Positions 26,101-34,560 of a stretch of 64,000 nucleotides of DNA are shown here, piece by piece (the stretch's first letter is position 1; every line of letters starts with the position of its first letter). Both the position numbers and the translations under genes were made by a program. Origin of the DNA: Larix kaempferi (lineage: Eukaryota > Streptophyta > Pinopsida > Pinales > Pinaceae); the NCBI GenBank assembly GCA_027924585.1, contig BSBM01000096.1, positions 1,488,001 to 1,552,000 on the forward strand, given 5' to 3'. The notes beneath the pieces were generated by a model. It had not been told where the DNA came from. It saw nothing but the letters and a program-made list of their open reading frames with translations, and did no database searches.

Positions 26101-27435
26101 TTCCCCACATGAAAAGACAGTAATTAAGACCAGTATGACTAAATTACTAACACAACAATCGAATGTTGATGCAGGCTGCAGCTATCCCTCAAGTAAAGGA
26201 CAATTGAATAAAGCAGATTTTAGGCCAACAATGACTAGACAGAAAATTTGAGTCTGACCGAGAAATAAGAGTCATAAAAAACTGTTAAAAACACATGTAA
26301 GCAGATTAGGGCTGTACAAATGGGGGAAGCAGATTCTGTTATCATTAAATTGGATGCTGCACAATCATTGACATACAAGTTGCTGGGATTGTTAAATTAT
26401 TCACCAATAGAACAAGTTACCAATATCGAAAACAAGTTCATCAAATGTTCTAGACCTACTACATTTATGCAAGTCTCAGCTGTATAGAGAGTCAGTGACA
26501 AATCATGATAAAGGACTTCCAAGTTCCAACAGCTTCTATATATTAGCAAACTCTTCCAATATTGTAATTTGAACCCTAGTTCTTTAGTCAAAATCCAATT
26601 ATCACAGCAAATGACAGGAACATCAGCAAGCACATGAATAAAACCAGCGTAGATCCATCTTAATTCCAGATCTATTAAGCACCACGAGTGATGAAGGATC
26701 CAAAAAATGTGACATGCAAATCTTTCAGTGCATAAAAGATCATAGTTATGATGGATCTACACTGGTGTGCTTAAATAAATATAAATATCAATGCTTGGTA
26801 TATGCCTTTCAGCAAAAATTGCTTTAGATTCCTCTTCAAATGGTTGATATGATTTTATTACTACAGTATTATTTTTATATGGATAAAGATTTGTATAAAA
26901 TATTATATTCAGCCAACATATGTTGGGACAGGCATGACATGGGATAGAGGTTACAATCTCTTCAATACTGGGCTGTAGAATGCACCTCGCTTCTCTCGGT
27001 GAATCAATGCTTATACACTTAGTTCAAAATGCAAGGTTGGCATTAATATCAATAATTCAATTTACACACTGAGCAGATATGTAAGGCTCGGCAAGATTAT
27101 CTCAATCGTTGAACCAAATAATTAAGAGCAACCAAGCAAAAATAAGAATTTCAAACACTAAATTTCTCAAAGAAGTATTGGCGATAAGATTTATCTAGCA
27201 GTCATTGCTCATCTTCTTTGATACCTAATATGGTACATAGTAACATACCATAAGAGTCTCCACCTCCAAAGTCATATCGAATAAGCCACCCTTTATTTGT
27301 CCCTACAACAATAGCATTGTTTCCAGCCGACATGCATGTTACTATCCCATGACCTTTAGATGCACTTCGTTCAAGTGTATCAACTGAGAAGATCTGGTTC
27401 CCAATATTTCTTGGTCCAGCAGAAATATCATAACT
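11882..27435 (-). CDS. VPS18: VPS18, partial (four N-terminal coding exons, both ends open)
   Basis: VPS18 is a core subunit of the HOPS and CORVET complexes, which tether late endosomes and vacuoles before SNARE fusion. In order, the exons read [13 protein letters not shown]...GWLIRYDFG, then HRVFVDPGG...ETYYTHAKW...[18 protein letters not shown], then STREIILGT...[17 protein letters not shown], then [18 protein letters not shown]. These blocks are collinear with residues of about 5-220 of plant VPS18, in the Pep3/Vps18 beta-propeller. Splicing the four exons gives 636 bases (212 codons) with no stop, and all three internal junctions keep phase. The clathrin-repeat and RING parts lie beyond base 1. 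The first exon was not found to the right. The frame looks functional despite more than 20 kb of intronic transposons. Confidence 0.88.
12332..12471 (-). CDS. VPS18: VPS18 exon C (140 bp)
   Basis: The acceptor is CTTAAAAG (AAG type) and the donor is TTGCAG|GTATTT. It starts in phase 1 and ends in phase 0. It encodes [16 protein letters not shown] and [19 protein letters not shown]. The upstream intron (12472-12673) is 202 bp. Confidence 0.9.
12674..12886 (-). CDS. VPS18: VPS18 exon B (213 bp)
   Basis: The acceptor is TGATGATGCAG and the donor is GAAG|GTTCTT. It starts and ends in phase 1. Joined to exon A it rebuilds the codon in DSY-E-LDLSV. It encodes [22 protein letters not shown] and [15 protein letters not shown], the most conserved stretch of the propeller. 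Confidence 0.9.
12887..14926. other. Intronic sequence without recognised features
   Basis: This is AT-rich DNA with short open frames that look random. From about 13600 to 14300 the words CAAGTCAA, CAATCAACTTG and related forms recur, perhaps an old degraded repeat. I see no gene. Confidence 0.6.
14927..16055 (-). mobile_element. Probable 3' LTR of copia I
   Basis: On the minus strand a polypurine tract (CGAAGGGGGATA, about 16058-16069) is followed by TGTTGATTAAGTTGTC at 16055 and below. This purine tract beside a copy of the GTTGTCATCAATG phrase is common just before copia 3' LTRs. The lower edge at 14927 (TGTTAATAAAAC on the plus strand, i.e. a CA end) is a guess. The opposite LTR remnant at 18225-18340 does not resemble it closely, so the two may come from different copies. 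Confidence 0.45.
16460..18160 (-). pseudogene. Copia I Gag with long coiled coil and two zinc knuckles
   Basis: Gag packages the retrotransposon RNA. The frame starts at 18160 ([20 protein letters not shown]), a DUF4219/UBN2-type copia Gag ([11 protein letters not shown]). A frameshift near 17750 leads to a second frame, 17645 to about 16460. This is mostly Lys/Glu/Leu coiled coil with stops at about 17316, 17136 and 17026. It then holds the CCHC knuckle [14 protein letters not shown] and a second, damaged one, [14 protein letters not shown], whose last Cys is Tyr. No protease, integrase or RT follows before the putative 3' LTR, so the element looks gag-only. Confidence 0.75.
18211..18222 (-). 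other. Primer binding site of copia I
   Basis: The minus strand reads TGGTATCAGAGC, complementary to the 3' end of initiator tRNA-Met, two bases inside the LTR edge at 18225. Confidence 0.85.
18225..18340 (-). mobile_element. Truncated 5' LTR of copia I
   Basis: The plus strand starts TGTTGGACACACC, the reverse of an LTR ending in GTGTCCAACA, and includes the C-run GGTTCACCCCCCCCTCTCAG seen near the ends of many plant copia LTRs. Similarity to an LTR stops at about 18340, where the sequence switches to copia II reverse transcriptase. A 16-base string, CTTATTCAATATTATG, is repeated at the switch (about 18308 and 18336). Confidence 0.65.
18341..22035 (-). pseudogene. Copia II gag-pol remnant, truncated in reverse transcriptase
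   Basis: Reading down the minus strand, there is a degenerate Gag region (about 22000-21100). The protease follows ([12 protein letters not shown], about 20990), then integrase ([21 protein letters not shown] and the AERKNRSI block, 20022-20279). The [12 protein letters not shown] block is at 18734-19039, and the start of RT ([38 protein letters not shown]) is at 18320-18568. RT ends at YTSI, before its catalytic YVDD, at the junction with the copia I LTR. Integrase and the following block are split by a TIR element (19067-19915). Many stops and shifts show this is old. Confidence 0.8.
19067..19915. mobile_element. 849-bp non-autonomous TIR transposon (hAT-like)
   Basis: It interrupts copia II between GCLVY and the [11 protein letters not shown] block. 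Its ends are CTATGTCGCAAGG and, as reverse complement, CCATGTCACAGG, imperfect terminal inverted repeats. It is flanked by 8-bp CTATAAAC (19059-19066) and ATATAAAC (19916-19923), matching at 7 of 8. An 8-bp duplication fits the hAT superfamily, but the terminal bases are not the usual CA(G)GG, so the family is uncertain. Inside, GTTCGAATTCGAA-like strings recur near both ends and an AT-rich core has no coding capacity. Confidence 0.7.
22036..22047 (-). other. Degenerate primer binding site of copia II
   Basis: The minus strand reads TGGCATTAGAGC, two changes from the tRNA-Met type TGGTATCAGAGC, immediately beside the LTR edge at 22048. Confidence 0.65.
22048..22950 (-). mobile_element. 5' LTR of copia II
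   Basis: The plus strand begins TGTTAAATTTCCC at 22048, next to the binding site. On the minus strand a TATA-like CAAGTATAAAGG lies at about 22633. The upper edge is not defined, and 22950 is an estimate just before a SINE. No second copy of this LTR was found. Confidence 0.55.
22961..23186 (+). mobile_element. tRNA-derived SINE A with TG tail
   Basis: This is a short element headed by pol III boxes: A box TAGCTCAAGTGG (22974-22985) and B box GGTTGATTCC (23020-23029), spaced about 35 bases as in a tRNA. The body runs to a (TG)n tract at 23107-23143. The tRNA fold is not intact. SINEs are copied by LINE machinery. No clear target duplication was found. Confidence 0.7.
23159..23490. repeat. 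Imperfect direct repeats, about 128-bp spacing
   Basis: The block TGTGATCCTTTTGAATTGCTTA occurs at 23306 and 23434, each followed by a similar ACTAGAAG(T/C)TAGTCTG string. TAGATACAATAAACAATAAAC occurs at about 23164 and 23394, and ACATAGGAAAATAGGATGTT is also repeated at about 23216 and 23250. It looks like a locally duplicated intron segment. Confidence 0.75.
23845..23985 (-). mobile_element. tRNA-derived SINE B
   Basis: On the minus strand the A box TTAGCTCAATTG (23963-23974) is followed by the B box GGTTTGATTCC (23904-23914). It ends near a CCCTCCTCGG string around 23850. Its sequence differs from SINE A and SINE C. Edges are approximate. Confidence 0.6.
24246..24456 (+). mobile_element. 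tRNA-derived SINE C with A tail and target duplication
   Basis: It has A box CAGCTCAAGTGG (24256-24267) and B box TGTTCGAATCC (24299-24309). Further B-box-like strings, GGTTCGAGCCC (about 24334) and GTCGATTCCCC (about 24427), follow. It ends in an A-run (24444-24454). The flanks AGTAGTGTTTAGGC (24232-24245) and AGTTGTGTCTAGGC (24457-24470) match at 12 of 14, a decayed target duplication. Confidence 0.8.
24629..26042 (-). mobile_element. 5'-truncated LINE with perfect 15-bp target duplication
   Basis: The copy is on the minus strand, with its A tail seen as a T-run at about 24627-24636. It is flanked by the identical ACTGCTGTAGAGCTT at 24614-24628 and 26043-26057. Only the last part of ORF2 and the 3' region survive. 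The RNase H fold is recognisable at about 25640-26030 ([44 protein letters not shown]), missing the first catalytic Asp segment. The 3' region (24640-25640) has only short open frames, one of 89 codons at 25095-25364. 5' truncation with long duplications is the usual product of target-primed reverse transcription. Confidence 0.9.
26058..27248. other. VPS18 intron without recognised features
   Basis: About 1.2 kb of AT-rich intron lies between the LINE copy and exon A. I see no gene, RNA or repeat. Confidence 0.65.
27249..27435 (-). CDS. VPS18: VPS18 exon A (187 bp)
   Basis: The acceptor is TTTGTATTGCAG at its upper end and the donor is TATG|GTATGT at its lower end. It begins in phase 0 and ends in phase 1. 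It encodes SYDISAGP... then [14 protein letters not shown] and [18 protein letters not shown]. The first 15 or so residues precede the point where Arabidopsis VPS18 starts its conserved block. There is no in-frame ATG before that block, so an upstream exon must supply the start. Confidence 0.88.
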
Positions 27436-27840
27436 CTGCAATACAAATTGTTATCTTGTACAACATTAACATAACCAAAACAAAAGAGCATCTATCAAAG
27501 TACAATAAAGTAGTCATGAAACAACAGAAAGCACACTTACTCCCTCTGTTTATTATATAATGCAATTACTTCACACCACTGCAACACGAAACATCAATGC
27601 AAATTTCAAACAATATAATGTGTGTTGCACATTTAAGTCACAGGAATTCACGATTTACATGCCTAGAAAAAAAAAACAATCACGACCTTTGTTTTCATAC
27701 ATGTCCAGACTCCACGTGGATTGACCTTTCAAAACCAAATAAAGAAACCCCCCCCCTTCTTACAGTAAGCTTATTATATCCTATGTCAAGGAATTATATA
27801 AGAGCAAGAAAATAAAATTTGGACCAATAAATTATTAGAA
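27436..27840. other. VPS18 intron upstream of exon A
   Basis: The sequence ends in the acceptor TTTGTATTGCAG on the minus strand. No start-codon exon could be recognised here or further right. Confidence 0.6.
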
Positions 27841-29000
27841 CATAAAAGAAGTGTTTTCAAAGATAAAAGATGCTATTAATACAATGGATGGGAAAGACCC
27901 ATGTCGGCTAGTTGCAAAAATGATGAAATGAGGAAGTGAATAACTAACAAAAATAATTTGGGACTTTATTAATCATGCTATATGGCAAGGTTTTCTCCCC
28001 AATTGGAAAATAAACAGGGTCATCCCAATTTTGGAAGGGGGTGATATGAATGAGGTGAAAAATTAATAAACCATAATGGTAAGTAGAGTCTTCTAACCAA
28101 ACTTTTCGGCCTCATGTTGAAGGAGATTATAAGTAAATGGACACAACAAAAAGGATTGATAGCAGCATCACAAGGTCAATTTCAGCCCAAATTTTTAACA
28201 ATATATGATCTAATAACCTTGATAGCTATAACAGAATGTTCTCAAGAAAAGGACAACTTTCTGCTGTTTTGTGGAATTTTGAAAAACTTTTAATACCTGA
28301 TATAGTGCCTCATAAAAAGATGTGAGAGAGGATGGATAAAATGGGTATTACCTTTAGAATGGAAAGTTCTAAGAAGTTGCATACAGACTTTATGAAAACC
28401 CTTACGTGAATTAACTTTCCTTTTTAAGTAGATTGAAAATGGAATAATAAGTAGCAATGTTGGAGTGAAACCAGGCTTCCTTCGGTCCCCATTATTGTTT
28501 GGAATCTTTATTGGAAAACTAGAAAGTGTGATCAAATCGAAAAGTGGAGGTGGGACTCATCTAGCAGGGTATGCAATATTCTTTTTAATCTATGCAGATG
28601 ATGTGGTTTTGATCACTAGAGACAACCAGAATATACAGAGACAACACAGTGACCTTGGAGATTTCTGTACTTCGTACTACAAGTGAATATCAAAACAAAG
28701 GTAATGGTAATTGATACATGAAATAAAGACATGGAAATCATTTGTGAGGACCAGAAATGGAAGAAGTCTTTTTTTAAGTACTTGGAACTCAGCATTCTAT
28801 CTAATTATAAATGGAATGCTTGTATTGAAAACCAACTAACAAGTGGGATAAAAGCCCTTTTTTCTCTTCAGAAGAAATGCAAAAGATGTATAAGGGTTTG
28901 GAGAATGCATAAGTTTCTATTCAGAACTTTGTTACAGCCAATAATTTTATACAGAAGCCCACTTTGGGGACCAGGATTTTCTTCTGCAGAAAATTGAATA
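27841..29000 (+). pseudogene. Non-LTR reverse transcriptase remnant, not the plant L1 type
   Basis: Blocks in several frames follow the RT order: INRVIPILEGGD (about 28012), TIMVS then an FQP-like GF region, CCF/LLFCGILKNF for the first catalytic motif (about 28260), and GVKPGFLRSPLLFGIFIGKLE (28460-28520). YADDVVLI then supplies the catalytic Asp pair (about 28591-28614). The motif wording (LLFGIFI.KLE, AGY...YADDVVLI) resembles RTE/CR1-like elements of plants and animals more than plant L1. The first catalytic motif is lost. Stops are abundant. Ends are not defined. Confidence 0.75.
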
Positions 29001-32000
29001 TATCCATAAGGACTTTCTTGTAGAAGAATTGGAAGTGAGAATGCAATTGCAGCCATCCCACCGAATCCCTTAGGAAGAAGCAGGTATGCTCCCTTTCAAA
29101 GCAGGAGCACTTTCTTTCTTTATTATAAACCATCTCCCATATCAAGGTATGATGGCAACAAAGCCTGGTATAAGACCAATACAGATTGGCCAAGAAAATG
29201 AGGAATTGATGTGAAGGTCTTACCAGAAACACCCATTTACCCCAATTTGACCTTACAAATCTGTGTGTTAATCTACAATACATATTCATGGATACCATTC
29301 AGGGTGAGCTCAGTGTTACAAAGTTCACTATTCGGCATTGACAGTTTATGAGTACATTACAGGGTGGATTGGTTAGCCGGTCCATTGACACAACATCCGC
29401 AGTTGGTGGAGTGCCATTCACACATGGCACATAGTCGCATGTCTTTATTATTAAGGGATAGAAGGTTGGACAAAGTTTGGACAGGTTATATATATACAGG
29501 GACAAGCAGAGGACACATCTTAGGTACATGTGGACAGGTGATACTGTGGCAGCAAGTGCCCCATACAGATTCAGTGAAGTATTCAAAATTTGGGAGGTTG
29601 AAGACCCCCAAAAGGTGTGAAGAGGGTGAGTTGCAGTGTCATATTTTGCATTATCTGATCATAGTTTTGGGCACCCTTTGGGGAGATATGTGCGGGGTTC
29701 AATTTTTAAGAAAATCTGAGAAATTTTATTTTTAGCAGGTTTTGGAAACTGGTATGATTGATGATTTTATTCATATTTGAGGACCCACTGAGAATATTTG
29801 TTAGTTTCATCATATTCTGAGGACAAGCTATTTTTAGCAAGTGACTGGATATTTGGGGACCCAGTATGATAAGTAGCATCAATGTCCAACTTCAAGCCAT
29901 TCCGAGCACTTTGATATTTCAGGGACCAATTGCGTTTTACCATGGTCAAGAGGGTCTTTTCATGTGACCTTAGCTGAGGAGTGCTTGGTCTAGAGAAGCT
30001 TATATAGCTATTTTTAAAGTTTTTCCTTCCTAAAACTAGCCTAGCTCATCATACTATTTTTAATCCTCACTTATCCCATAATTTAAGGTTTGATTTCAGG
30101 GTATTCTCTCCTTGAGAAATTCGTAGGGTCTATTTTAGGCATGAAAAAAGTGCATTAAATAAGAAATTATCCATATACAAGTTTAGTTTCTCTTATGGGT
30201 AGTTGTTATGGAAGGAGGCTGATATTTTGGAGGAATATTTTCTTCATACACATGCTATTTTCACTCAAAAAATGAGTGCTATATTTGGGGTCTAATTTTA
30301 CCTCCCTTCTATCTTCTATCTCACCTATTCTTATTCTCTCACTCTTCTATATATTGTACAAAGCATGGAGGAAGGGATGACTTTCTTTTGTGAGATATTG
30401 AGTTGTTGAACTGATACTTTTCCCCTTCTTTGTTTCTTCTTCCCGTAGAGATTGAGAATGTTTGCTAGCATGGAGTCGTTGTGGTGGAGAGTTGGTTTTG
30501 CTAGGTCATGACTAGTGTTACCGAGCAAACTAGCAGGGCTAGTTCCCGATAAGCAAAAATAAGAAAAGTGATCTAATGTCACCTCGATCACGATTCTAAC
30601 TTCTTCGGAGCGTCGGAACCTCCAAGGAGAAGTATCCTTATGAAACCCTGTAGAACACTGATACAACCCAAAGACTATATTCTCTATGTGATCGTTAGTT
30701 AGACCAGTGCCTAAATGGAGTCAATATGAAGATAATTAACAATTAATCATCCAATGAAATATAAGGGTTGGACAAAGTCTATGACCAAGGGCGGTTAACC
30801 AACATAGATTAGTCAATGAAAATGTAAGGTCAATCCAAGATCAACATATATGAAAGATCATCGATTTACATTTATCAAGTTTAAGAGAATTTAAGATGCT
30901 ATTGCAAAGTATCCAAGCAAAATGTATCCAACAAACACAACACATCAATAATCAATATTAATCAAACCAAGGTAGTCTCCAGATCTGTATGCATATGCAT
31001 TTGTTCAGCAGATCAGAAATGTATGAACAATAGGATCATCAATTGCTTCCATTCACCAAAGAACTTTAAATAGGTCATAAGCATGTATCATTGCAATGTA
31101 TAACACCCCAAGATAATGATCATTTACAAATGAAATCCAAAGTTATCAAATATGTACCAAAATGTAATATTCACTAACATCAAAGTAATTTAATTCCATA
31201 TGTAAAATTCTGAGTCAACTTTACACAGTAAACAACCTTTAAAAGAAGCATAAAAAATGGATAATGGCAAGGAACTAACTCTAAGAATTGAACCATAAAT
31301 AACTAAAATTAATCTGCTAACTTCACTTTTGTTCTATGTTTTGCAGGTGAGGACAGTAAGAAGAAAGACACAGGATCTGCAATAAAATTGCAGACCTGTG
31401 CTAGGGTAGCAAAGGGGTTCGGATGGCAGTCTAAAGGGAAGGCCGAGTAGGTGAAAAAGGAAAGGAAAGAGAGGGGAAGGAAATGGACAGGGGATAGGAA
31501 ATGAGAAGGGAGGAAAGGTGGTAGCGAAGTGGAGGAGATGGAGGATGGAGGCCTCAGGTAGGAGCAGTTGCAGCAGGTCCAAGGGCGAGGGTAGATGAGG
31601 AAAGGGGAGGAATTCGTAGGTCTGTTTTAGGTCAGTAATTAGGGCCAAAACCAGAATTTAGGGTTTTAGTTTAGGATTTAATAATTAGAAAAAAGAATTT
31701 TTAGGTTTTTATAAATCATAAAAATATAAAATGCAAGACTAACTTAACCCAAAAACTAATCTAACATAATAATTACAAAAATGAACTCAGATTTTTAGGT
31801 TAAAAAAAGTAGATGAACAACTTAGGGTTTGATTGGTGAAAATTACCTAACCCTAGAGCATCAAAGAGGATGGCCCTCCTCTTGAGATGGTGCTTGCCAT
31901 GTTTGGAAAGCTAGGGCTTCTTCAACAACTTCAAGAGTTGGTTGATGATGCCCTAGCTAAGACAAACTTTGGAGACCTAAAACTCAAGTTGACAATGCTA

Positions 32001-33950
32001 GGGTAACTAAAGGTTAGAAAATGACTTATGCTAGGGCAAAATGCAACTCCAATGGCTACCATTCAACCTTAGACAAGCATACATCCAACATTTAACAAAA
32101 AGACATCAAGAGAAAGACTTAGATACCTTCTTGTGCATGTGTTAAGCAAACAACTCTTAGCATCACCTTAGCAAAGAAACAAGAGCAAAGAAACAAGAGC
32201 AAAGATTCCAAAGATTTGTCCCCAAACTAGCAAACATTAGTCATCCTCAAGAGGTGCGCATCACTCAAAGAGCCCTAGTGAGAGCAAAAATCAGAAATAA
32301 AAGTGTAATCCCATAAGTTGATGTGTTAAAATGAAGTGAGGAAAAGTTATTTATACCTTTTCACACTCACTTTTACAAAAATAATTAAAATCCAAGCCGA
32401 CATGGCTTTTTAAATTGTCAATTTGAAATTATAAATGTCAACTTAAAATTAAAACAATAATAATATAAAATAATCAGAAATGTGGGTAATTTGGGGTGTT
32501 TTCCCCAGTCTTTACCCACACATGACTAAAATGCCTAAAAATGAGCAAAATAGCCCGGTCTGAAGGCCAGACTGCAGAGGGGGAGGTCGGCATGCCCCAA
32601 CTAACCCCAACAGAAGTGAAAATCCCTCAATGCCCCCCCTCCCTATCTAGCATCACAGTCTGCCATGAAGGATGACGTCATCCTCTAAAGAGGGGCCCAA
32701 AGAGAGGATGTTGGTGAACTGGAGGGCCAGGAGGGTACTGGAAGTGCTCTGAAGGATAAGCATGTGCCTCAATGTTGAAGAATCTGTCACTAGAGTGATA
32801 AATCAAAGTCGGGGTTATGTGACCCAATGATCCACCCCTGGAAGCTCCAGACACCAACCTCGGGGCTTCAAGCCCTTTCATGAGGCCACCAGCGATGCCA
32901 CTAAGCCATAGTACTTCCAAAGAAGAAACTAGAGGGTCTGGCGGCCCGGCCATAACCCCTATATCAAAAAGGCTGGCTAAACATCCCTCCTAGTCAGAAA
33001 AATGACACCCTCTCCCTGGGGTACCTCTGCAGGAGCGCTGGTACTGGTACCATCGTAACAACTAGTACTATCCCATTCAACAAAGTTGCTTTGTACCTTG
33101 GAGTGTTGCTGTCCAAACTTGTTTAAACCTTGTTCATCCTACAACTTTTGATAATAAAGACACAATTTTGCTTGGTGACTACTCAGGTTTTCCATGTATG
33201 AAACTTCTATTTTCTTAGGTTTTAATGTGTTATTGATCTTGATCTTGACAGAGTTTGAGTGAATAGACCTTATAGATTGTCCTCCGCCCAATTCCCTTTC
33301 TTTCTTCTTCTTCTCTTTTGACTCCATAAAAGGCATTGGTTTACTGAATGTCAGCTCTTGATTGTGCATTTAAAATGAATTTTCACATCCAACACTCAAT
33401 ACCTTGCATCTTAGGCATATAATTGAGGCTTAATTAGAATTTAGATCACTATAATTCATTTTTTTGTTAAACTAAAGCAATCTGATCTTGCTGTAATTTT
33501 ATTTTTAGCACAGAATTAGAGAGAACCTTTAGCATTTGTTAGTCTAGAATTGCATTGGGTTGTGTGCCCAACACTTAGATAAAGTTTTGCATTGATTTCC
33601 ATGCATTTTTCAGTTATTAGGTCATATTTTGCTTGCTATTTTTTTCATATTTATTAACAGAATTATTCAAGACAGCCAGCTTTTATTCAATTTAAGTGTT
33701 ACTAATCATTTTTTGTATTGATAGTTGATTCCTAAAGTCACTAGGGATTTCCCCCAATGGTTAACAAGCACTAACTCGAAGTGCAGGGAAATAATACTCG
33801 GTGACAGTGTATTGTTTCTAGTTACCTTGGAACTGGACAGTTTCAAGCGTTAATATTTTGTCACCAAAGGTAACAAGGTGGTAAGTAGTTCTTCTGGTGT
33901 TTATAATTCTTTGATTTCGATACCTCATGTTTTAACTCCATCTATTTCAA
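29001..33950. other. Unassigned region, about 5 kb
   Basis: No recognisable gene. A 111-codon minus-strand open frame at 30331-30666 (SGTSPASLLGNTSHDL) is not one I recognise and may be a retroelement leader or chance. GC rises around 31400-31640 and 32550-33030. The latter has CCCGGTCTGAAGGCC and other GC-rich strings that could be part of an LTR. Exon 1 of VPS18 could be hidden here or further right. Confidence 0.45.
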
Positions 33951-33959
33951 TGTTTACAA

Positions 33960-34560
33960 TTAAACAAATGGCCCCCATTGATTGTATTGCTGTCATGGGA
34001 CATCCTAATGCCATGCCAGATGGGGTTTGGTGAAAGCAAGTGCCTAAATTTCAAGGTCATAACACTATTTCTGCAGAAGGGCATCTTGAAAATTTTAAAT
34101 ATTTTTTGGAGAATTTCTAGTCATTCGTGAAGATGCTAAGATGAAATTATTTGTTCAATCCCTTGAGGACAAGGCACAGAGGTGGTAAAGCAAATTTAAA
34201 GAGTACTGGAGGGAAAAGAAGGATTCATCCTTCCTATTAGTAGAATTAAGAGGTCTTCGTAAACGAGAAATCCAGGCAATTTGTCAGTTCAATACAAGGT
34301 TTACAAAGGCTTTTACAAAACTTTCCACTGCTATAAAATCCCCGAACCCTCTTGCTTTGGTCATTTACACAGGTGCATTTGGGGCAGACTTCAATTTTAT
34401 GTTCAGAGAAAAAATTCCTGCAGACTTGGCTGCCACATATACTTCTATCTTGTCCTTAGAGAGGAATTTGGTTGCCTCTGCTAAGCTCACATCCTTGGAT
34501 GCTGACAAGAGAGGTAAATTGGAAAAATAGTAAAAGGTATCTGCTTCTAATTCTGATTTG
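33960..34560 (+). pseudogene. Gypsy-type Gag fragment
   Basis: Starting near 33969 (MAPIDCIAVMGHP) and passing several stops and shifts, the sequence gives KMKLFVQSLEDKAQRW, LRGLRKREIQAICQFNTRFTKA and SPNPLALVIYTGAFGADFNF. These fit the Retrotrans_gag domain of plant gypsy elements (FVQSLEG.A..WF, FN.RF.K). No zinc knuckle is seen downstream. It may belong to the same decayed element as the integrase tail at 37500. Confidence 0.65.

Larger units (their letters stand above)
12887..27248 (-). other. VPS18: Giant VPS18 intron, 14,362 bp
   Basis: The intron runs from GTATGT (27248 downward) to TGATGATGCAG (12887 upward). It holds two decayed minus-strand copia elements, a TIR element nested in one of them, three SINEs and a 5'-truncated LINE. 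All the protein-coding transposons in it share the gene's strand, whereas gypsy I in the next intron is antisense. Confidence 0.85.

Noticed and set aside
27431-27441. VPS18 start at the 5' edge of exon A
   Set aside because: The codon there is TTG and sits in the acceptor TATTGCAG, so the exon is internal.
30331-30666. 111-codon minus-strand frame as a possible VPS18 first exon
   Set aside because: It has no similarity to VPS18 N-termini and no convincing donor in phase.
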